Of a DNA stretch of 64,000 bases, positions 39,200 through 49,993 are shown piece after piece. The stretch comes from Pleomorphovibrio marinus (lineage in GTDB: Bacteria > Bacteroidota > Bacteroidia > Cytophagales > Cyclobacteriaceae). Both the position numbers and the translations under genes were made by a program. The stretch covers positions 62,001 to 126,000 of the forward strand of contig NZ_QCXY01000005.1 in assembly GCF_003347495.1 (NCBI RefSeq), written 5' to 3'. Positions within the stretch are counted from its first letter, which is position 1, and every line of letters begins with the position of its first letter. The notes under the pieces are model-generated. The model saw nothing but the letters and a program-made list of their open reading frames with translations, searched no databases and had not been told where the DNA came from.

Positions 39200-41383
39200 C
39201 TATTGCAACAAGTCCTCAAAATCAATATCTTGGGCAGCCAATACGAAGACTTTTGCAGCTTCTTTGGAGGTATGGGCTTTCAACCCTTCGAAATACTTGG
39301 CAAATTCTAAGGAATCCTCTGGGGGTGCCATTCCCAGCATTACCAAATCGCTGTCCTGGGATTCCCTGTGAAGGATTTGCCAAAAATCACTGTAATCATC
39401 TACGATTATTTTAAAGTCCAGGCCTGTCCTCATATTTGAGAAAAGACGGGAAAAATTTCTTCTCACTTCCTTTTCGGCTTCCTCATTTGGCACCACCATT
39501 TTAACCTGAAAGGAGGCCATTCCCCACTCCAGGCTATTCTTCATGAGGTAAGCCAAAATGATCATTAAGCTTCCATTGCCCTTTAATCCTCCCCACCAGA
39601 TATCCACTTTTTCTTTTTTCTTAAACCCTGCCTTATTCTCATTTTGCAGGATAAGTACATTGCGTTTGGATTTGTGAAAATGGCTCACCATATCTGCATA
39701 TGCGGGTAAATTGGCACTTTCCTGGGTATCCCCCAAAAGAATAGTATTTGGAACCAGTGGACCCAATCCATAGGCATTTACGAGGTGTTTTCCGCCTGTG
39801 AAGGGATCAGGTGCCCTAATTACTCTTACCAGGGCTTGTATAGATTTCCCGTATAGAAAATCCATCATCTGGTTTTCATAATCGAGTACCTTTTCCTGAG
39901 GGACATTATGCTCTGGCAAAACCGTACTCACGGTGAATAGGGAGTTGTCCTGGGTTAGGCAATTGGCTAATTCTATCAATTGCCAGCGTTTACTTGGTGA
40001 GCCGGAAAGCACGAGGATATTGGGTCTCCAGTTCTTCGCATGGCCCTTTTTTTCCAGTCTCAGCAAGCTAAACCTAACCAACGACAAAAGCAATCCCCTT
40101 CCTATTCCACCCCAGGTGTCTTTTAATTTTCGGCGTTTGAGCCATAGAAAAACAATTCCTATAAAAACAAAAGCGGCAAAGGTAGCCAATGGATTTATCA
40201 ATAGCATCACAGCTGCACACCCTAGAGCCCCTAGAAGACTGAACAGCCAATGAACCTTAAATTTAGGCCTGAATGAGGGGCTTTGCAGGAAGGTCTCAAT
40301 ACCGGCGGTGATGTTAAGTACCGCATAGGTGGTGAGAAAGAACATGGTGAGCAGTGGAGCAATGGCATTTAAGTTTCCAAGATAAACTGTCACCATGGTC
40401 AAAATCACCGTGAATAGTGTTGCATTTCTAGGAATCTTCTCTTTTCCGGAAGACCTCCTGAAAAATTGGGCGTAATTTGGCAATACTCTATCCTCTGCCA
40501 AGGCCTGTAATACCCTAGGCGCACCCAATAAGCTGCCTGCTGCACTGGATAGAGTAGCTCCCCAGATTCCCAAGAATATGGCCCCACCCCAAATGGCAAT
40601 CTTCTCCATGATCAATGCATCCTCTACTAAGGTGCCCGCATCTGCCCTGCTGGCTAAAATGAGGGGCAGGAGCATATAGATAACGTACCCCGTACCAACA
40701 GCATAAAAAGTCCCTTTCGGAATGGAAACTGCAGGATTCTTAAGGTCCCCGGAAAGATTCACACCAGCCATTATGCCGGTGACTGCAGGAAAGAAAACAG
40801 CAAACACCTGCCAAAAGGGCACTGCGTCCCTCTGAGGAACCCCCCATAGCTCTATGGTGGAGTTTTCCACCGGACTACCGAGCAATAAAGAAACCAAGGA
40901 TAAACCTATTAGGACAAGGATAACATATTGAGCTTTTATGGTAGCCTTGGTTGAAACCATAGCCAATGTTCCAAGGACTATTGTGGTGGCCACACCCACC
41001 CATCTGGGGTCTACCAATGGAAACAACCCCACCAAGCTCTCGGAAAACCCAATTATGTAAAGGGATACAGAAAATGCCTGTGCCAAAAAGAGGGGTATTC
41101 CAATCGCCCCACCAGCTTCTAAGCCAAGGGATCGGCTAATCAAGAAGTAGGCTCCGCCTCCTTTTACTGGAGTGTTCGTAGCAATGGCGGCTATGGACAG
41201 GGAAGTAAGAAACGTGATCGAGGTGGAAAGCGTCACAATCGCCAAGGTGCCTAAGAGCCCTACGTTGCCAACGACCCATCCAAATCGCAGGTACATAATT
41301 ACCCCTAATATGGTAAGCAAGGATGGGACAAAAACCCCTCCAAAAGTTCCGAGCTTTTGTTGTTCAGTATTTCCGATAGTAAT
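39200..41383 (-). CDS. SLC12-type (cation-chloride cotransporter-like) APC permease with C-terminal stress-like domain
   Basis: The transmembrane part has GVIMYLRFGWVVGNVGLLGTL, TPVKGGGAYFLISRSLG, FFPAVTGIMAGVNLSGDLKNP and WGATLSSAAGSLLGAPRVLQALA, which are signatures of Na-K-Cl cotransporter-like APC proteins. A soluble C-terminal region of about 290 residues (NILVLSGSPSKRWQLIELAN; NVLILQNENK; DSDLVMLGMAPP) matches the SLC12 C-terminal fold. The conserved QQKLGTFGGVFVPS lies upstream of the first TTG (41320) and has no ATG/GTG/TTG start; I place the start at a possible ATT, 41383, tentatively. Substrate unknown. Confidence 0.85.
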   Translation of the reverse strand: MTIGNTEQQKLGTFGGVFVPSLLTILGVIMYLRFGWVVGNVGLLGTLAIVTLSTSITFLTSLSIAAIATNTPVKGGGAYFLISRSLGLEAGGAIGIPLFLAQAFSVSLYIIGFSESLVGLFPLVDPRWVGVATTIVLGTLAMVSTKATIKAQYVILVLIGLSLVSLLLGSPVENSTIELWGVPQRDAVPFWQVFAVFFPAVTGIMAGVNLSGDLKNPAVSIPKGTFYAVGTGYVIYMLLPLILASRADAGTLVEDALIMEKIAIWGGAIFLGIWGATLSSAAGSLLGAPRVLQALAEDRVLPNYAQFFRRSSGKEKIPRNATLFTVILTMVTVYLGNLNAIAPLLTMFFLTTYAVLNITAGIETFLQSPSFRPKFKVHWLFSLLGALGCAAVMLLINPLATFAAFVFIGIVFLWLKRRKLKDTWGGIGRGLLLSLVRFSLLRLEKKGHAKNWRPNILVLSGSPSKRWQLIELANCLTQDNSLFTVSTVLPEHNVPQEKVLDYENQMMDFLYGKSIQALVRVIRAPDPFTGGKHLVNAYGLGPLVPNTILLGDTQESANLPAYADMVSHFHKSKRNVLILQNENKAGFKKKEKVDIWWGGLKGNGSLMIILAYLMKNSLEWGMASFQVKMVVPNEEAEKEVRRNFSRLFSNMRTGLDFKIIVDDYSDFWQILHRESQDSDLVMLGMAPPEDSLEFAKYFEGLKAHTSKEAAKVFVLAAQDIDFEDLLQ

Positions 41384-41567
41384 TAAGCTAAATGTGAATT
41401 TCTTTTCCTAATAGCGTCTAGATTAATCATTAAAATTAAGCAATACCATCAGAAACCCCACGAAGATCTGTTTTTTTAATCTGTCTTTGACAGTAAAAAC
41501 ACTTAGAAGTATATTCTTAAACAACTCGGAATAGATAAGTTAGGCTTAGCTAGGTAAGTATTATTCT

Positions 41568-44500
41568 CTACCCCTGTTCGCTTTTCTCTGCATATTCCAA
41601 AGAAAAGCCCTTCGGAGAAGCCCCATAGTGTTTTTTAAAAATCTTACTGAAATATTTAGGGTCGTTAAAGCCACATTCAAACCCTACTTCAGACACATTC
41701 TTTTTCTTTTTAAGGAGTAGCTTTTCGGCCTTTTGCAGCCTTAGTTTTAGGATCATGTCGGAGGGAGATGTGTCTAGTGCCTCTTTAAACAATCGGTAAC
41801 ACTTTATCTTAGAAATTCCCAGTTCATGACTTAGGCTATCCACCCTAAATGTGGAATTATGGTATTCCCTTTTTATGATGTGCATGGCGGATTTTATCAG
41901 TTTTTCATTCAGGGTCATTTCCTGAACTATATTGCTTTCTTCAACCAAAAGCTCATGAATCCTCCTTTCTTCTAGGGCTGATTTCCGCAGCTGCAGAAGC
42001 CCTCTTACTTTTTTCACAATCATGGAAGTTTCACAAGGCAACTGAATAAAGGTATCTATCCCTAAATCCATAAGTTTCTCCTGAAACCCATATTCCATCC
42101 ATTCATATATGTAAACTACTGGGATTTTCACGCCATGTGCATTTTCCCTTACCACCGCATTCATCAAATCCATTAATTCTTGGCTTATTTTTAGGTTATA
42201 AATCAAGAGTGCATCCACATATCCCTGAGATAACACACCCTGTATAAGTAGGGGATCCTGCTCTATAAAAAGCTGACACTCCTTCATATTCAACAAATCC
42301 GTCAACCCATGGGCCTCAAAAGAGTGCCCCAAGACGATGAGTTTGGATTTCTCCATTTCCACTTTTTCCTCCCATTCTAATTGCTGCCAGGGGCTGATGT
42401 TGGTAGCGTAACGCCTAGATCCTGCTGCTTCAAATGGAATACGGATTTTGACGTCCACAGTCTGGCCTACCTTATAGGAATAGGAGCCTTTTAAGGCTTC
42501 AAGTAGTTTTTGAGCACTTTTAATCTGGGGACTAGCAGCTATTACCTGCGAAAGGTTACTGGAAAGCACCTCGCTATTGGACTGTATCCGCAGGTAGATT
42601 TCTTCGGATTGGGAGCTTCCTTCTATGGTTAGCTCAGCCTCGCTTTCCACAAACTTGATAAGTTCCCTTAAAAAGCAATGGAAGAAAAATTTAAACCGGA
42701 GCACATCGAGAGAAACCCACTCATCGGATAGCTGGTAATCATAAAATAGATGTATCTTTTTCTTTTTTAATTGATCCCCCATCTCACAGGTAAGGTTTTC
42801 CATTAGCTGGGATAAAATGGTCATGGTGGGTTTTGTATCCTCCAAGTGATCCAATAAGGAGAGTCGCTCCCAATCCCTTAACTCCTTTGTCAACCTTTCC
42901 AAAAGACGCTTGGCTTGTTGCAGTTCCTCCTCCTTATGAAACTCCCCTTTTTCTAAAAACCCTTTCAGGTTCTGTAAGGGTGGTTGGAACTGGTCCATGA
43001 CGAAGCGTTTAAATTTTTCCAATTCAAAATCAGGGTTTTTTTGCTGCTGATGAAGGGTAAGCAACTTGGCTTTTTGATGTTGTATTTCCTTGTTTTTTTT
43101 ATCCAGGGATAGATTTTGAGCTACCAAAGCCTTTTTTTGTTCCTCCACGGTCCGGGTTCGTTCCTCGATAAGCATCTCCAGCTTTTTCCTCTGCACCTTG
43201 CTATGTTGTATGCGCCAATAAAAAAAGCCTAGGACAAGGCTTCCGCTGACCAACAAAAGAAAAAGTGGTGATTTGTAAATGGGTAGTGGCACTTGATGAT
43301 AAAGCATGGCCACGTTACTTTCCTGTTGATCAAGGGTGTTTTTAACCTTCAGAGTATAATCTCCTGGTGCCAGAGTAGGATAATGAAGAGTAGTTCCCGG
43401 TCTCCATACCCTCCATTCTTCATCGTAGGGATCTAATTTATAAACCACCTTATTAAGTGGGTTTTTGGTAAATTGGACCGCATGTACAGCCACTCTCAGT
43501 TCTGAACTTGTCTTTGTTCCTTTTAGTAATCCTTCTTCACCCAATTTTGCTAGGGAAATCCTAGGCAAATCAAAGACACTTGGCAACTGGTCAGGATTGA
43601 AATAATTTAGCCCCTTTACCCCCGCAAAAAAGAGCTGACCCCTCTCGTTCTTGAAAACGGCCCCTTCCGAAAACTCCCCGGATTGCCATCCTTCCTCCGC
43701 GGGGTACGGCGTTACCTGAAAATCCCACCTGTCTATGGCAGCCACACCCTTAGTTGTGCTTACCCAAATCTGCCTTTCGCTTCCCAAAATTCCATACACC
43801 AACTGGCTAAGCAGACCTTCCTTTTCTGTGATTTGGTGAATGAAACCCTCCTCTGGGCGATAAATACTTATTCCTCCCAAAGTGGCTATCCAGAGGTTAT
43901 CGGTTGGAGTGTCATGGTAAATAGCGTACACGCTATTGTCCAATAATCCTTTTTCATAATCTAAGTGGAAAAGTTTCCCATCTTGTAAGCGCAGAACTCC
44001 TTGGTTTTCTGTGGCTATCCACAAGGCATCTTCCCTCAATGCCATGCCCCTTAAATTATACCCCTTTAAGCGCTCAATCCCTTCAAATGAAACAAAGGAT
44101 TGGTTTTCGAAACTAAACTTTGCCAAGCTACCCCATGAAGATACCCATAAACATTTTTGAAGTGGATCTTCCAAAATGGCATAGTGCCTGCCATTGTCTA
44201 AAAAAGGCTCATTTTCCGGTAAAAAGTAGTCCGTCTGTCCGTCATTCCTTATGCGCATCAATCCCGCATAGGTACCTACCCACATATCTTTATTACTGTC
44301 CCTGAAAATACTGCGAATTCTTTTCCAGTCATGGTAAGGTTGTGGGGCTGCTAAAGGTAGAGCTTCAAACCGATCCTTGTCCTTATCCAGGATATAGACC
44401 CCTGCATTATAATAACCCAGCCATAAAGCACCATTCCTATCTTCATGGATAGCCCGGATGGTTTCGGAAGGTAGCTCGGGATGACTTGAAAGGTACGGGG

Positions 44501-45293
44501 CAATGGTTTGTAGTTCTCGGGACTGTCTGAATACCATGCTTAGCCCTCCGTCTTTGGTGCCCAACCAAATATTGCCAAAAACATCTTCATGTATGGAATA
44601 AAGTTCATTGCTTCTTAGTCCATAGGGGTCGGAAACATCCAAAGTGACATTAATGATACCCGATCCGTCCCTAAGGGAGGACTCCTTGGGCAATATGAAA
44701 AGCCCCCTTTTTAATGTGGCAAACCAAATGTTACCTTCTCTGTCCCTGAAGCTATCCTTGATTTCTACATCCGGAAAAAAATCCGTGAATATGCTTTCCA
44801 TTCGGCTTTTTTCCAGAAGTAAAGGAGCAGAGCAAGTGGTACAGTTAACAAACTCCTCTCCCGCCCATTTAAAGGAAAGGGTATCATCCACCAATACGGA
44901 TACATGCCCTTGTTTATCCAGAGAAATGCTTATTTCTTTACTGAAACCATAGTGAATGAAATCATGCCTTTGGGTGAATCTACTCAGGACTGTAGGTTGA
45001 GATTGGACCCATAATTCCCCGTCTCCGTCAATTACGATATCCTGTATGAAATTCCCTGCCAGACTGCTGCTGTCCTTGGTATTATGTTTATATACCTGGA
45101 ACTGAAACCCATCAAAATAATTCAGGCCGTCCCAAGTGGCAATCCAGAGCCCACCGTCATCCGCAGAGATAATTTTATTTATGGAATTATTCGAAAGACC
45201 ATCCTCCACAGTATAAGTCTTGAATTTTAGTTGCTGCGCATGAAGGGATAGGGAAATTAGCCCAGCAAACCAGAAAATAAGCTGTTTTTTCAT
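41568..45293 (-). CDS. HTCS-like one-piece regulator with degenerate kinase and receiver, AraC-type output
   Basis: About 1241 residues from the ATG at 45293. After a signal peptide (IFWFAGLISLSLHAQ) come some eleven Reg_prop propeller repeats (GLWIATWDGLNYFDG; GNIWLGTKDGGLSM; NLWIATLGGISIY) and a Y_Y_Y domain, one membrane helix near 675-695, a coiled coil, a kinase-like region near 760-960, a receiver-like region near 983-1095 and an AraC HTH near 1135-1241 (SLSHELGISKIKCYRLFKEA; VSEVGFECGFNDPKYFSKIF). The expected HisKA HEFRTPL is DQFQPPL, the ATPase lacks its N and G boxes, and the receiver has Tyr-Asn where Asp belongs. Signals may pass without phosphotransfer. Confidence 0.88.
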   Translation of the reverse strand: MKKQLIFWFAGLISLSLHAQQLKFKTYTVEDGLSNNSINKIISADDGGLWIATWDGLNYFDGFQFQVYKHNTKDSSSLAGNFIQDIVIDGDGELWVQSQPTVLSRFTQRHDFIHYGFSKEISISLDKQGHVSVLVDDTLSFKWAGEEFVNCTTCSAPLLLEKSRMESIFTDFFPDVEIKDSFRDREGNIWFATLKRGLFILPKESSLRDGSGIINVTLDVSDPYGLRSNELYSIHEDVFGNIWLGTKDGGLSMVFRQSRELQTIAPYLSSHPELPSETIRAIHEDRNGALWLGYYNAGVYILDKDKDRFEALPLAAPQPYHDWKRIRSIFRDSNKDMWVGTYAGLMRIRNDGQTDYFLPENEPFLDNGRHYAILEDPLQKCLWVSSWGSLAKFSFENQSFVSFEGIERLKGYNLRGMALREDALWIATENQGVLRLQDGKLFHLDYEKGLLDNSVYAIYHDTPTDNLWIATLGGISIYRPEEGFIHQITEKEGLLSQLVYGILGSERQIWVSTTKGVAAIDRWDFQVTPYPAEEGWQSGEFSEGAVFKNERGQLFFAGVKGLNYFNPDQLPSVFDLPRISLAKLGEEGLLKGTKTSSELRVAVHAVQFTKNPLNKVVYKLDPYDEEWRVWRPGTTLHYPTLAPGDYTLKVKNTLDQQESNVAMLYHQVPLPIYKSPLFLLLVSGSLVLGFFYWRIQHSKVQRKKLEMLIEERTRTVEEQKKALVAQNLSLDKKNKEIQHQKAKLLTLHQQQKNPDFELEKFKRFVMDQFQPPLQNLKGFLEKGEFHKEEELQQAKRLLERLTKELRDWERLSLLDHLEDTKPTMTILSQLMENLTCEMGDQLKKKKIHLFYDYQLSDEWVSLDVLRFKFFFHCFLRELIKFVESEAELTIEGSSQSEEIYLRIQSNSEVLSSNLSQVIAASPQIKSAQKLLEALKGSYSYKVGQTVDVKIRIPFEAAGSRRYATNISPWQQLEWEEKVEMEKSKLIVLGHSFEAHGLTDLLNMKECQLFIEQDPLLIQGVLSQGYVDALLIYNLKISQELMDLMNAVVRENAHGVKIPVVYIYEWMEYGFQEKLMDLGIDTFIQLPCETSMIVKKVRGLLQLRKSALEERRIHELLVEESNIVQEMTLNEKLIKSAMHIIKREYHNSTFRVDSLSHELGISKIKCYRLFKEALDTSPSDMILKLRLQKAEKLLLKKKKNVSEVGFECGFNDPKYFSKIFKKHYGASPKGFSLEYAEKSEQG

Positions 45294-45528
45294 GGCTAGG
45301 TGGTAAAAGGATTTTTGGTAAGACAAAAATAATGGCGTAGGGTTTATTGTCTTTTACCTTAATATTAACTTTTCAATATACATTGAATTTTGATATCCCC
45401 GTATATCCTTTTTATTTTTTCCCTCTCATTTACGAATTGGTACAAAACTTGTTAAAGATATCATGTCTGTGGGAGTGAATAACCCCTGCGGTTTTTTATT
45501 TAGTTTAAACATAAAACCAATAAAGCTT

Positions 45529-45807
45529 ATGAAATCAGCAAAAGTTATTTTCGGTGCTTTAGCAGGAGTGGCGGTAGGTATCCAAATCGGTTTATTGATC
45601 GCACCTGAGAAAGGAAAAGATACACGAAAAAAATTGTCTCAAAAAGGGGAGGAATATCTTAAGGATGTAAATGGCCAGTTGGATCATCTCATCAAAGGTT
45701 TTTCGGACAAGTTTGACAAGCTGAACAAGGAGATTACGGCAGTTGCTGAGGAAACTAGGAGTAAGAGTAACGAATGGTTGTCGCAAGCAAAGGAAAAGGC
45801 AAAGTAA
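45529..45807 (+). CDS. YtxH-domain small membrane protein
   Basis: From the ATG at 45529 the protein has 92 residues: one glycine-rich membrane helix (VIFGALAGVAVGIQIGLLIAP), the EKGKDTRKKL motif of YtxH proteins and an amphipathic helical tail (QLDHLIKGFSDKFDKLNKEIT). YtxH proteins are general stress-associated small proteins. It stands alone, flanked by the HTCS gene on the other strand and by its own terminator. Confidence 0.85.
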   Translation: MKSAKVIFGALAGVAVGIQIGLLIAPEKGKDTRKKLSQKGEEYLKDVNGQLDHLIKGFSDKFDKLNKEITAVAEETRSKSNEWLSQAKEKAK

Positions 45808-45827
45808 ACTTATTCAGTTAAGTAATT

Positions 45828-45856
45828 AGGCCAATGAATCTTCATTGGCCTTTTTT
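45828..45856 (+). terminator. Intrinsic terminator after the YtxH gene
   Basis: AGGCCAATGAA at 45828-45838 pairs with TTCATTGGCCT at 45841-45851, loop TC, followed by a T-run. The stem shares CCAATGA/TCATTGG with the hairpin between fecR and susC, which lacks the T-run. Confidence 0.9.
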
Positions 45857-45889
45857 GATTATTATCCTTTCATTTAATTATTAAATACA

Positions 45890-46609
45890 ATGTTAAAAAA
45901 CAAGACAGCATTAATCACCGGGGGAAATACTGGAATCGGCTTTGGGATCGCCCAAGCACTGGCCCAGGAAGGTGTAAATGTAGCCATCACCAGCAGGTCC
46001 CTAAAAAGGGCAGAAGAAGCCGCAAATAAAATCAACTCCATGAATGGGGTTTCCGGTGAGGTACTTCCTTTGCAGGCGGACGTTAGGGAAATGAGCGATC
46101 AACAAAAAGCCGTAAAGGCGGTTTTAGATAATTGGGGCAAGCTTGACTTCTTCGTTGCCAATGCAGGAGTAGGCCATTTTGCATCCATAGAAGAACTTAC
46201 CGAAGAACAGTGGCATGAGACCATAGACACTAACCTAACAGGGGTGTTTTTTGGGATCAAGGCAAGTGTGGATGCCCTGAAAGGCACCAACGGTTTTTTT
46301 CTTACCATTTCCAGTTTGGCGGGAACCAACTTTTTTGCAGGTGGATCGGCTTATAATGCCAGCAAATTTGGGCTTACCGGCTTTACCCAAGCGATCATGC
46401 TCGACCTGCGCCAAAGCGGGGTTAGGGTAAGTACCATTATGCCAGGGTCAGTGGCCACAGGTTTCAATGATCGGGAGGTAAGCGAAAAAGATGCCTGGAA
46501 AATCCAGATTGAGGACATCGGTGAAATGGTAGTGAGCCTTTTCAATTTAGATCCCCGTACCCTGCCCAGCAAAATCGAAGTCAGGCCTTCAAAACCACCA
46601 AAAAAATAA
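45890..46609 (+). CDS. Short-chain dehydrogenase/reductase (SDR)
   Basis: Classical SDR of 239 residues: TGGNTGIGFGIAQALAQ (cofactor), DFFVANAGVG (NAG motif), TNLTGVFFGIKASV, and the catalytic ISSLAG with YNASKFG. Substrate unknown; relatives include 3-oxoacyl-ACP reductase-like proteins. It is a single-gene unit, starting shortly after the YtxH terminator and closed by its own. Confidence 0.88.
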   Translation: MLKNKTALITGGNTGIGFGIAQALAQEGVNVAITSRSLKRAEEAANKINSMNGVSGEVLPLQADVREMSDQQKAVKAVLDNWGKLDFFVANAGVGHFASIEELTEEQWHETIDTNLTGVFFGIKASVDALKGTNGFFLTISSLAGTNFFAGGSAYNASKFGLTGFTQAIMLDLRQSGVRVSTIMPGSVATGFNDREVSEKDAWKIQIEDIGEMVVSLFNLDPRTLPSKIEVRPSKPPKK

Positions 46610-46616
46610 ACGGAAA

Positions 46617-46650
46617 AGCCCCCAAACCTATAAAGGGGGGCTATTTTTTT
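46617..46650 (+). terminator. Intrinsic terminator after the SDR gene
   Basis: AGCCCCC at 46617-46623 pairs with GGGGGCT at 46636-46642, a 12-base A/T-rich loop between them, then ATTTTTTT. Confidence 0.85.
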
Positions 46651-46672
46651 AACTTTCCTCTAAGGTATTCCC

Positions 46673-47065
46673 TCATTCCCAAATCCCATGGGGCACTACC
46701 TCCAACACATGCCCAAAGGGGTCCTCAAAATAGAAACTTTCAAGACCTTTTCTCCACTCCTGAATATGGGTTATGGATATTCCCATACTGGTAAGTTCTT
46801 TTTTCTTATGTACATATTCCTCAGCATCCACCTCAAAGGCAATATGCTGTTTTCCGCTGGCAAAATGAGGAGGCAGAGTTCCTTCCTCCTTTGTAGTCTC
46901 AGGGAGGAAACACAGCAAGACAGAACTTCCTGCCCGGAAAAAAATATGCCGATCCTCGGCTTTTGCAATAATGGGAAGCTTCAAAATGCCGTGGTAAAAC
47001 TTCTCTGCCAAATCCAAATCGGAGATGTAGAGACATGTTTCTTTGATCTGCGAAAAGCCAATCAT
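46673..47065 (-). CDS. VOC-family (glyoxalase/bleomycin-resistance-like) protein
   Basis: A 130-residue single-domain VOC protein with the two beta-alpha-beta-beta-beta modules: IKETCLYISDLDLAEKFYHGILKLPI and KQHIAFEVDAEEYVHKKKEL, ending with YFEDPFGHVLEVVP. His and Glu positions suit a divalent metal site. The start overlaps the metX stop by four bases (ATGA), so it belongs to the metY-metX transcript. Its own function is unknown, perhaps removal of a toxic by-product. Confidence 0.85.
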   Translation of the reverse strand: MIGFSQIKETCLYISDLDLAEKFYHGILKLPIIAKAEDRHIFFRAGSSVLLCFLPETTKEEGTLPPHFASGKQHIAFEVDAEEYVHKKKELTSMGISITHIQEWRKGLESFYFEDPFGHVLEVVPHGIWE

Positions 47066-48123
47066 GACGCAAAGTTACTTTCCAGGTAAAAACCTTTGAG
47101 GATATAATTCAATTGCTCGTATTCAATCAAAAATGCATCATGGCCATAAATGGAATTGATTTCCCTGTAGGTACCCTTTGGAACATGATGGGCTATAAAC
47201 TGGGATTCATCAGCGGTAAACAACACATCTGAATCCACTCCAATAGCCAATACCCGAGCCTTAATATGCTGTAGGGCAACCTCTGTACCTCCCCTACTTC
47301 TACCTACATCGTGACTGTCCATGGCCTTTGAGAGTTTATAATAGGAAAAAGCATTAAACCTATTTGCCAATTTCAGCCCCTGGTAACGCAGGTAACTGCT
47401 AATCTTAAAATTATCCGTTTTTTCCTCGGTTTCCCCTTGCCTAAGTATAAAGGTCTTGGGGTGCCTATAGCTGATCATTCCTATGGCTCTTGCGGTCTCC
47501 AATCCCCTTTTACCTGCGTTGGGATGCTTTTCTCCCCAGGTTTGATCTGCCTCAATAGCCATTCGCTGAGCCTCGTTGAAGGCTATTATCCAGGGAGATG
47601 CCTTTGCATTCGACGCCACTATTATGGCGTTTTTTAGTTTATCTCCCAAGGTAAAAGCCCACTCTAAGGCCACCTGACCACCTAAAGAACCTCCAATCAC
47701 CGTATTAATTTGTGAAATACCCAAATTTTGCCTCAATAGTTCCAATGTATTAGCCAAATCCCGGGTAGTAAGAGTGGGAAAATCGTAGTAATACGGTTCT
47801 CCTGTCCTGGGATTTTCGTCAAGGGGCTGTGTAGAACCATAACAGGAACCCAACATATTCGCGCAAACGATAAAATGGCGATTTGGGTCAAAAAATTTAT
47901 CCTCCCCAATAAGCCCTGACCACCATTCATGGGGGTTAGCATCTCCGGTCAAAGCATGCAAAACCCAAACTACGTTGTCTTTTGCCTCGTTGAGTTGACC
48001 GATTGTGGTGTAGCTCAATTGAAACCCGGGCAAGGATTCCCCGGACTCCAAGGATAAAGTTTCATTACTCTTGAAAATCTCTTGGGTCATTTCACTGGTT
48101 AAATACGGAAACTGGAGGTTCAT
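47062..48123 (-). CDS. metX: Homoserine O-acetyltransferase
   Basis: Alpha/beta-hydrolase fold acyltransferase that makes O-acetylhomoserine for methionine synthesis. The nucleophile elbow is IGGSLGGQVALEWA; WVLHALTGDANPHEWWSGLIG forms the oxyanion region; the triad Asp is in GVDSDVLF and the His in IYGHDAFLIEYEQL. Length of 353 is typical. It is the second gene of the SAM-riboswitch-controlled unit, ten bases after metY, whose product uses its acetylated homoserine. Confidence 0.94.
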   Translation of the reverse strand: MNLQFPYLTSEMTQEIFKSNETLSLESGESLPGFQLSYTTIGQLNEAKDNVVWVLHALTGDANPHEWWSGLIGEDKFFDPNRHFIVCANMLGSCYGSTQPLDENPRTGEPYYYDFPTLTTRDLANTLELLRQNLGISQINTVIGGSLGGQVALEWAFTLGDKLKNAIIVASNAKASPWIIAFNEAQRMAIEADQTWGEKHPNAGKRGLETARAIGMISYRHPKTFILRQGETEEKTDNFKISSYLRYQGLKLANRFNAFSYYKLSKAMDSHDVGRSRGGTEVALQHIKARVLAIGVDSDVLFTADESQFIAHHVPKGTYREINSIYGHDAFLIEYEQLNYILKGFYLESNFAS

Positions 48124-48132
48124 ATTCTTTTG

Positions 48133-49918
<1,786 letters not shown>

Positions 49919-49993
49919 ATGAAACTTTTTAGCCTCTTGGGAGTGGTTATTGTAGAAACAGGGAAGTTCACTCGACAAACCATTTATGATCTC

